Positions 51,320 through 64,000 of a DNA stretch of 64,000 nucleotides are shown here, in pieces; the stretch's first letter is position 1; each line of letters opens with the position of its first letter. Source of the DNA: an uncultured Caldilinea sp. (GTDB lineage: Bacteria; Chloroflexota; Anaerolineae; Caldilineales; Caldilineaceae). A program made the translations under genes and the position numbers. The notes under the pieces were generated by a model. That model saw only the letters and a list, made by a program, of their open reading frames with translations, was not told the DNA's origin and did not search any database. The stretch lies in assembly GCF_937128415.1 (NCBI RefSeq), contig NZ_CAKZMJ010000068.1:1-64000 (forward strand), written 5' to 3'.

Positions 51320-51733
51320 TCACACCAATCGTACATGACGCTGGGCGGCGGCCTGACGCAAGGCGTCGTCCAGCGTCGCCAGCGGAAGCCCCAGGCGCAT
51401 GGCGAGATCCAAGTAGACGGCGTCGTAGGTGGAAAGATGGACGGAGCGCGCCAGGCTCACAATATCCGACCAGGCGCGCTGCAAGGGCGTCTCCTCGATG
51501 CGAATCGGCAATTGACGAAGCAGATCCAGAAAGCGCGTGCTCTCCGCCTGCGTCAATCGCCCTCGCCGCTCGGCGTGAACCAGGGCATTGGCCACTTCCA
51601 ACCGCCAGAGAGAAGGCGCAACGGCTTCTCCCGTCGCCAGACGGTCGAGCACCTCCAGAGCATACGAGCCGCCTTCATCCTCAAAGCACCAGGCCAATGC
51701 CATCGATGCGTCCAGGACAAATTGCTCGCTCAC
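51320..51733 (-). CDS. vapC: VapC-type PIN-domain toxin
   Basis: A 137-residue PIN-domain ribonuclease. The acidic metal-binding residues are D8 (FVLDASMALAW), E46 (RLEVANAL), D104 (STYDAVYLDLA) and D122 (ATLDDALRQAA), so it looks intact. Such toxins cut tRNA or rRNA when freed from the antitoxin. GTG 51733 overlaps the antitoxin stop by 4 bases (GTGA), so the two are translated together. A short module of this kind is often mobile; here it lies between two unrelated secreted-protein genes. Confidence 0.9.
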   Translation of the reverse strand: MSEQFVLDASMALAWCFEDEGGSYALEVLDRLATGEAVAPSLWRLEVANALVHAERRGRLTQAESTRFLDLLRQLPIRIEETPLQRAWSDIVSLARSVHLSTYDAVYLDLAMRLGLPLATLDDALRQAAAQRHVRLV

Positions 51734-51969
51734 GCTCTGCCCTCCTCGATCAACGCTTTCAAGGGAAGGTCGAGGCTGCGCTTGCGACGGAATGCTTTGA
51801 GCGCAGCAATGACCTCATCAACGGGTCGTTCGGGGGCGGATTCAAGCGGTGCAAGTACGGCGACCGGCGCGCCGTGATGAGTGATGATGAAGCGCTCGCC
51901 CCGTTGCACACGCTTCAGCAATTCGGAAAAATGTGTCTTAGCCTCGTAGGCGCCGATGGAAGGCATCAT
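51730..51969 (-). CDS. Phd/YefM-family antitoxin
   Basis: About 79 residues from ATG 51969 (MMPSIGAYEAKTHFSELLKR). The Phd/YefM DNA-binding fold is clear in the conserved ERFIITHHGAPVAVLAPLE, and the C-terminal tail (ALKAFRRKRSLDLPLKALIE) should wrap the VapC toxin. AGGGAG lies just upstream of ATG 51969, which favours this start over the one at 51984. It would also repress its own promoter in the 51985-52100 region together with the toxin. Confidence 0.88.
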   Translation of the reverse strand: MMPSIGAYEAKTHFSELLKRVQRGERFIITHHGAPVAVLAPLESAPERPVDEVIAALKAFRRKRSLDLPLKALIEEGRA

Positions 51970-52158
51970 GAAACTCCCTTGCATTAGACCAGACGTCGAC
52001 TAGTCGAAGTTTACCAAATGCGTGATCCTTCGCCAAAGGAGACGAACATTTCGAGCAGCCGACGCACACTGCAATCGATCTTTCCGCCGTTGCATCCTGC
52101 TGCATCATCGAACTATGCTGGAGCCGTGGGACAATCCATTCAGGAGTTGCAACAATAG

Positions 52159-56142
<3,984 letters not shown>

Positions 56143-56225
56143 TTTCTAAATCAATTTTGTAAGGCGTCAATCGACGTCGGCCGGTTCGTCCTGGCGCTTT
56201 CGGCCGGCGGGCATATTCGGCGCCC

Positions 56226-57701
<1,476 letters not shown>

Positions 57702-57726
57702 GGTCTGCTCCCTTCTGCATTATCTT

Positions 57727-58623
<897 letters not shown>

Positions 58624-58801
58624 TGTTCCTTGCAAGACATTGGATAGAAGTCACCCAGCTGGCTCATCTCTCAGGAAGCCTGGGACATCCTGAAAGGTCG
58701 GATTCTGCAAGAAAACCTCACCCAACTGCGTAACTCCTGTTTGATTCTATTCTTTTTAGGGCTGTATTGTATCATTGCAGAAAAGTTTGCGCAGCTTGGT
58801 G

Positions 58802-58904
58802 CGTGATGCGTGTTTCGTATTCCGTGTTGGGGAGATAGGCGCTTGCCTTTTGCTCAACCCGCATCACAACGTAAAGCATGCGCTACGAACGAGCACGCAT
58901 CACG
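58802..58904. repeat. Inverted CGTGATGCGTG words in the menA-cofE divergent gap
   Basis: CGTGATGCGTG (58802-58812) faces CACGCATCACG (58894-58904), with a further GCATCAC at 58861 and GTGTTTCG/CGAAACAC words beside each arm. This looks like a decayed copy of a dispersed repeat. The gap 58624-58921 otherwise holds only weak promoter candidates. Confidence 0.5.
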
Positions 58905-58921
58905 AAACACTTTCACACTCT

Positions 58922-59665
58922 ATGCACATCGAACCGATCAAAACGCGGCGCATCACTTTAGCCGACCGAAATCTATTTGCGATATTAGACGAGTTCGTCC
59001 CCGCGATGGGGGAAGGCGAAATTCTGGCGGTTGCATCGAAGATTGTCGCCATCTGCGAAGGTCGCACGGCGCCGCCGGATGTGGATAAGGCAAAGCTGAT
59101 CGAGGCGGAGTCCGCCTGGTTTCTGCCGCAGACTGTCAGTCGCTACGGCGTCTACCTCACCATCAAGGCGAACATGTTGATGCCCTATGCGGGCGTCGAT
59201 GAATCGAACGGCGATGGTCAGTACGTGCTGTGGCCATCCGACCCGCAGGCCTCCGCCAACGCCGTTCGCGCGTATCTGCAAAGACGCTTTCAGCTTCGAC
59301 AGGTGGGCGTGATTCTGACCGACAGCCGGCCGCTGCCGCTGCGCTGGGGCGTGACCGGCTTCTGCGTGGCGCACAGCGGATTCCAGGCGTTGTACGACTA
59401 TCGGGGCCAGTGTGATCTGTTCGGTCGCCCTTTGCGCATGACGCAGATCAACGTGGCCGACGCACTGGCGGCCGCCGCCGTGCTCGTGATGGGGGAGGGC
59501 GATGAGCAAACGCCGTTGGCGCGTATTGTGGACGCACCTTTCGTGGCGTTTCAAGAACGGGACCCTACGCCGGAAGAGCTGGCGGCGCTGACGATTGCAC
59601 TGGAGGATGACTTGTATGCGCCGCTTCTGACCGGCGTCGAATGGCGCCGTGGACAGGCGGAATGA
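58922..59665 (+). CDS. cofE: CofE-like coenzyme F420-0:L-glutamate ligase family protein
   Basis: A 247-residue protein of the CofE fold, which joins L-glutamate to F420-0 with GTP; relatives have been linked to folate-type glutamylation instead. The marks are GEGEILAVASKIVAICEGR (about 30-48), a middle block GVILTDSRPLPLRWGVTGF, and LFGRPLRMTQINVADALAAAAVLVMGEGDEQTP. In classical CofE the fourth of these reads DTFGRPWR; here it is CDLFGRPLR, so substrate use may differ. ATG 58922 (MHIEPIKTRR) was chosen because the 49 residues ahead of it in the frame are coded by the repeat region. No other F420 gene is visible. Confidence 0.7.
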   Translation: MHIEPIKTRRITLADRNLFAILDEFVPAMGEGEILAVASKIVAICEGRTAPPDVDKAKLIEAESAWFLPQTVSRYGVYLTIKANMLMPYAGVDESNGDGQYVLWPSDPQASANAVRAYLQRRFQLRQVGVILTDSRPLPLRWGVTGFCVAHSGFQALYDYRGQCDLFGRPLRMTQINVADALAAAAVLVMGEGDEQTPLARIVDAPFVAFQERDPTPEELAALTIALEDDLYAPLLTGVEWRRGQAE

Positions 59666-59808
59666 CCTCTGTCATCGATGATGATGACGAGTTTTCGGGC
59701 GGTGGGGAATGTTCGCCCCTATCTTCCCGGTGGCCTGGGGCTTTCTGGAAGATGATCACTTCACCTCGAAAAAAGATGTCAAGATAAACGCACTTTCAGG
59801 AGGACCTT

Positions 59809-60495
<687 letters not shown>

Positions 60496-60625
60496 TGGTT
60501 GGATGTTGCGTAGTGCGTGCTTCTTGGGAATCGCTCAAAAAACAAGCACCCCCAACCTCGCAATAGGCAACACCGTCGAGCATTAATTTTGCGCACCAAT
60601 CCCAACATACTTTCTGGAGGCGTCT

Positions 60626-61459
60626 ATGGATTTCTTTGGTCTGCTGTGGCTCTTTCTAATCATTTCTTCGCTGCAACCGGTGATTCGCCAAAGGATGCTG
60701 GAAATGGAGCGCATGCGGGCGATGGAACGGTTGGAAAAGCAGCGCAACAGCCGCGTGATCGCGCTGATCCACCGCCAGGAGACGATGAGCTTCCTCGGCT
60801 TTCCACTGGCGCGCTATATCGACATCGACGACTCCGAGGCGCTGCTGCGGGCAATCAAAATGACGGATGACGACGTCCCGATTGATCTGATCGTGCACAC
60901 GCCGGGCGGGTTGGTGCTCGCCGCCGAACAGATCGCTCACGCCCTGAAGCGCCACCCGGCCAAGGTGACGGTCTTCGTGCCGCACTACGCCATGTCCGGC
61001 GGCACGTTGATTGCGCTTGCTGCAGACGAGATTGTGATGGACGAAAACGCCGTGCTCGGGCCGGTGGATCCGCAGCTGGGTCATCAACCTGCGGCGTCCA
61101 TTCTCAAGGTGATCGAGCGCAAACCGATCAGCGAGATCGACGACGACACGCTGATCATGGCGGATATTGCGGAAAAGGCGCTCCGACAAGTGAAACAGAC
61201 GGTGCTGGAGCTGTTGCATGACCGCATGGATGCGGAAAAGGCGGAAAAGGTGGCGACGACGCTCTCGACCGGCGTGTTCACCCATGATTATCCGATCACT
61301 GTAGATGAGGCGCGAGCGTTGGGCTTGCCGGTGAGCACAGAGATGCCCAAAATTATTTACGAAATGATGGCGCTCTATCCACAGACGGCGCAGCGCCGGC
61401 CCTCGGTGGAGTACATCCCCGTCCCGCGACGATCAGAGCGGACAACATCGGGACGATAA
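60626..61459 (+). CDS. SDH-type (ClpP/crotonase-fold) membrane-associated serine protease
   Basis: A 277-residue protein of the SDH_sah (serine dehydrogenase proteinase) family, related to SppA. One N-terminal helix (MDFFGLLWLFLIISSLQ) anchors it, followed by a charged coiled segment (21-45). The fold has IDLIVHTPGGLVLAAEQIAHAL (about 86-107) and the Ser nucleophile S124 in YAMSGGTLIALAADEIVMDE. A downstream block ENAVLGPVDPQLG is typical. Family members degrade peptides or membrane proteins. TGGAGG at 60614-60619 lies 6 bases before the ATG. A 16-base perfect stem follows the gene. Confidence 0.9.
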   Translation: MDFFGLLWLFLIISSLQPVIRQRMLEMERMRAMERLEKQRNSRVIALIHRQETMSFLGFPLARYIDIDDSEALLRAIKMTDDDVPIDLIVHTPGGLVLAAEQIAHALKRHPAKVTVFVPHYAMSGGTLIALAADEIVMDENAVLGPVDPQLGHQPAASILKVIERKPISEIDDDTLIMADIAEKALRQVKQTVLELLHDRMDAEKAEKVATTLSTGVFTHDYPITVDEARALGLPVSTEMPKIIYEMMALYPQTAQRRPSVEYIPVPRRSERTTSGR

Positions 61460-61533
61460 GCCTGGCCGTAGCGGCAAAAATCCTGCGGTGCAGGCTGGAA
61501 CGTCAGGTGAATTCGCCCGAAGGTTCCTGAAAA

Positions 61534-61578
61534 GAGATCACCCTTCGCATGCGACGGACTGTTGCGAAGGGTGATCTC
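61534..61578. terminator. 16-base perfect stem between convergent protease and dps genes
   Basis: GAGATCACCCTTCGCA (61534-61549) and TGCGAAGGGTGATCTC (61563-61578) are exact reverse complements with a 13-base loop. It sits between convergent genes, where a stem can serve both. No T-run follows on either side, so it may act as an RNA end-protecting stem or with Rho. Confidence 0.6.
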
Positions 61579-61655
61579 GCTTAACCCATCTGACCGCCAA
61601 AGAGTCGCCGGGCGGCGGGCGTCGATAAAATATCCATGCCCAAGGGGTGTTCACC

Positions 61656-62144
61656 TCAGGCTTGCAGATGCGCTTCCAGGAACCAGAGGTGTTTGTCCAT
61701 CTCTCTCGAGATCTCAATCATCAAGTCCGCCGTATCTTGCTCTTCATATTTTAGCGCTTCATCGATCGCTGCGCGCGTCGAAGCGGCGAACTGTGCATAG
61801 CGTTCGGCAAGCGCCGCCACCACAGCCTTGCCCTCAAGCACCTCTTCAGGGAATTCCGGCAAGCGCGATTGTGCAGCCGCCATGCGCGCCGTTCCTCTGG
61901 CGTAACCGCCGAGCGCCGTTGCGCGTTCAGCAATCTCATCAACAAAGCCGAGCACACTGCTCGCCAACGAATCGAACAATTCATGAAGCTGGATAAAATG
62001 CATCCCTTTGACATTCCAGTGAGCTTGTTTGGTCTGGCTGTACAGGTCAAAGGCGTCAGCAAGCTGCTGGTTGAGCAGTTCGATCATGGCGCTTCGGACA
62101 TGATGAGGAATGTCGTTGCGCGTAAGGAGTTCGGTGGTCGTCAT
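61656..62144 (-). CDS. dps: Dps-family DNA-binding ferritin
   Basis: About 162 residues, four-helix Dps that stores iron and shields DNA under starvation or peroxide stress. The ferroxidase-site residues lie in KQAHWNVKGMHFIQLHELFD and FVDEIAERATALGG, in the family order (H, then D and E across the dimer). ALGGYARGT and the end (IDEALKYEEQDTADLMIEIS, HLWFLEAHL) fit well. GGAG at 62154-62157 lies 9 bases before ATG 62144 but only 3 before ATG 62150, so the inner ATG is preferred. A palindromic site lies about 75 bases upstream. Confidence 0.95.
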   Translation of the reverse strand: MTTTELLTRNDIPHHVRSAMIELLNQQLADAFDLYSQTKQAHWNVKGMHFIQLHELFDSLASSVLGFVDEIAERATALGGYARGTARMAAAQSRLPEFPEEVLEGKAVVAALAERYAQFAASTRAAIDEALKYEEQDTADLMIEISREMDKHLWFLEAHLQA

Positions 62145-62216
62145 AATCATCTTCTCCTTTCAGAAATCACGACGGATAGTTGAACGGATCATCCTTTCGA
62201 CACTACTTGCCTCACT

Positions 62217-62238
62217 TTGTACAAGCCAGGCTATACAA
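62217..62238. promoter_or_regulatory. Imperfect palindrome upstream of dps
   Basis: TTGTACAAGCC/GGCTATACAA (62217-62238) is a near-symmetric 22-base site. Its size and place, about 75 bases before dps, fit a repressor operator of the Fur/PerR kind, but it does not match the standard consensus closely. Confidence 0.3.
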
Positions 62239-62312
62239 CCACACTCATCATTGTAATGCGGCATCTCCATCGACGCAAACCTAAACTCGGAATCCTTCCT
62301 CGAATGGATATT

Positions 62313-64000
62313 TCATGCAACAGATGTGCACCCACGCCGACCGCTCGCTCCGCTGTCCACGAGGCGTCCTTCCATCAGCCGCAGCACTCGGTCGGCGTGA
62401 GAAAGCGCCAGTTCATTGTGGTCAAGAATCAACACAATTCGATCTGCCAGAGCAACATCCAATGCTTTCCAAACGCGCGCAGCCGTATCTGCGTCTAAAT
62501 ACGTGGTGGCTTCATCTAGAATCACGATCGGGGCATTTTTTAGCAGCATACGTGCGATGGCAAGTCGTTGGCGTTCGCCCCCGCTCAGATGGAGGCCATG
62601 CTCGCCCACCAGGGTGTCATATCCTTGGGGCAGCCCGGCGATAAACTCATGCACCTGTGCATGACGGCATGCCTCGATCAATTCCTCCTCACCGGCCTCT
62701 GGATTGGCCACAAGCAAATTATCTCGAATTGTGGCGTGGAAAAAGTAGGGGGCCTGGGGTGCAATTGCGATACAGGTGCGTACATCATCGGCGGCGTATG
62801 CGCGTATATCTTGTCCATCAAGCAAAATGCTACCGGAGTCGGCCTCCCAAAACCGCAAGAGCAGCGCCGCCAGCGTTGACTTTCCCGCCCCGCTGGCGCC
62901 GGTGATTGCCAGTCGCTCTCCCCGATGCAATTCAAAGCTGAGACCGTTGAACACAGGCGGCTCCGCTGTAACAGCGGAGGAAGGGTAGTGAAAATAGAGG
63001 TTGCGCACGCTCAGCGTATGCCCTTGCGGCGGCGGCAAGGGCTGTATCGGGTCAAGGATGTTGGGCGAGGCGTCAATCAGGTCGAAAACGCGCTCTGCCG
63101 CAGCGCGGCTCGTTTCCAGCGCCTGAACTGCATGGCTGAGCGGTTGCACCGCTTCGGAGGCGGCGATGGCGCTTAAGGGCAGTAAGGCCAGATAAACGCC
63201 ATCCAGAGCGCCTTCGTTGACCATGGCGGCTGCAAACAACAGGATGAAGAAGCTGACCAGACCGGTGAAAAGTGCGCTCAGACCATTGGCTGCAGCTCTG
63301 GACATCGCCAGTCGTTCCTGAGCGCGATGAAATTGGGCGCTCTGCGCAAGCAGGGCGTTTCGCTGCCTGTCCGCTTGTCCAAACCCCATCAACTCCGCCA
63401 TCCCCTGGATGCTGTCGACGAGCAGCATGTTGAGTGCGTTGCGCTTTTCGATTTGTTCACTTGCCGCCTGGCGGCTCATCCATTGCGTCAAGCCGGGCAG
63501 TGCAACGCCGGTGAGAAGCATATACAGGACAAAAATAAATGCAAGCGTTGGAGTAAAAATCCCTAGCATTGCACACATCCCCGCCGTCACCAACAGGGCC
63601 GTGAAAGGCGGGATCACTACACGGACGTAAAAATTTTCCAGTGTTTCAATATCGGCTCCGATGCGCGTGAAGAGATCTCCGCTGTGTGTTTGTAGCAAGC
63701 GCGCAGGGGCTAATGGCTCAAGGGAGCGATAAAACCAAACGCGCAGCTCCGTCAAAATTCGGAAAGCGGTCAAATGAGTGAGATAACGCTCGCCATATCG
63801 AAATGCTGCGCGCGCGAAAGCAAAAAAGCGCACTCCTGCAATGGCAAGAGAGAGCTGCGTCACGTCCATTGCCACAGCAGCTTTGGCAATGAGATAAGCT
63901 GAGACGGCTGTCAGGCCGACATTTGACCCAATGGTGGCAAAACTTAAAAGCGCGCTGGCGACGACCCACCAACGAAAAGGCTTCGCCAGCCGCAACAAGC
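62313..64000 (-). CDS. cydC: CydC-like thiol-exporter ABC transporter subunit (5' end outside window)
   Basis: 561 residues visible; the frame continues past the right edge, and only a few residues should be missing. It is a half-transporter with six helices (about 1-310) and an ATPase domain: Walker A GASGAGKST, signature LSGGERQRLAIARMLL, Walker B IVILDEATTYLD. CydDC exports glutathione or cysteine and is needed to mature cytochrome bd. The N-terminal part (VGLTAVSAYLIAKAAVA; FRYGERYLTHLTAFRILTELR) is typical of CydC and not of MsbA-like proteins; cydD would be expected upstream, outside the window. Its 3' end lies 160-170 bases before dps, on the same strand as dps. Confidence 0.9.
   Translation of the reverse strand, partial: LLRLAKPFRWWVVASALLSFATIGSNVGLTAVSAYLIAKAAVAMDVTQLSLAIAGVRFFAFARAAFRYGERYLTHLTAFRILTELRVWFYRSLEPLAPARLLQTHSGDLFTRIGADIETLENFYVRVVIPPFTALLVTAGMCAMLGIFTPTLAFIFVLYMLLTGVALPGLTQWMSRQAASEQIEKRNALNMLLVDSIQGMAELMGFGQADRQRNALLAQSAQFHRAQERLAMSRAAANGLSALFTGLVSFFILLFAAAMVNEGALDGVYLALLPLSAIAASEAVQPLSHAVQALETSRAAAERVFDLIDASPNILDPIQPLPPPQGHTLSVRNLYFHYPSSAVTAEPPVFNGLSFELHRGERLAITGASGAGKSTLAALLLRFWEADSGSILLDGQDIRAYAADDVRTCIAIAPQAPYFFHATIRDNLLVANPEAGEEELIEACRHAQVHEFIAGLPQGYDTLVGEHGLHLSGGERQRLAIARMLLKNAPIVILDEATTYLDADTAARVWKALDVALADRIVLILDHNELALSHADRVLRLMEGRLVDSGASGRRGCTSVA

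Overview
The window looks like a piece of a high-GC Chloroflexota chromosome, most likely a Caldilinea- or Anaerolineae-type filamentous bacterium. This is inferred from gene families, because no rRNA or marker gene is present: several giant GT39/Agl23 and DUF2298 (Chlor_Arch_YYY) membrane proteins, large secreted NHL/PKD/PA14 proteins ending in LYLP-type tails, baeRF3, a menaquinone prenyltransferase and a CofE-like ligase. No tRNA, rRNA, CRISPR array, transposase or phage gene was seen.

Layout. 1-3 kb (+): end of a sugar ABC permease, a saccharopine-dehydrogenase-like oxidoreductase and a baeRF3 protein. 3-24 kb (-): a long same-strand run of surface and glycan genes. In transcription order these are a 3D/G5/DUF348 protein (25.6-24.1 kb), a GT39-DUF2298 fusion, a stand-alone DUF2298 protein, a GT39-like protein lacking the usual Asp, an Agl23-NHL fusion, a GT39-PA14-PA14-NHL fusion, a BNR beta-propeller and a clan-A glycoside hydrolase. 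25.6-29.2 kb (+): another GT39 enzyme and a Thr/Pro-rich anchored surface protein. Both have a GTATACTGAA box directly at the start codon.

40.6-29.2 kb (-) is the most coherent system: rhodanese-MBL (persulfide-dioxygenase-like), TusA, DsrE2, a fused FeS/NrfD subunit, a molybdopterin catalytic subunit, a TorD-like chaperone, a SulP-STAS-rhodanese permease and a divergent GlpX. Most neighbours overlap or lie within about 60 bases. It reads as a cytoplasmic route carrying sulfane sulfur to sulfite and perhaps sulfate, with electrons passed to quinone and an oxyanion transporter built in. A NarL-type kinase/regulator pair (43.2-40.7 kb, -) lies directly upstream.

43.5-47 kb (+): a second NarL-type regulator and a ComP-like kinase, separated by a HEPN-MNT module whose HEPN gene has lost its middle. 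This is followed by about 440 bases of strong inverted repeats. 47-56 kb: two very large secreted multidomain proteins (NHL/PKD, and M23/crystallin/PA14/PPC/PKD) flanking a Phd-VapC pair. 56-64 kb: housekeeping genes (glgA, menA, a CofE-like gene, a rhomboid protease, an SDH-type serine protease, dps and the start of cydC).

Several families of intergenic palindromes and a purine-rich GAGAGCGGGAGA low-complexity repeat are scattered through the surface-glycan half. The purine-rich repeat also lies inside reading frames.
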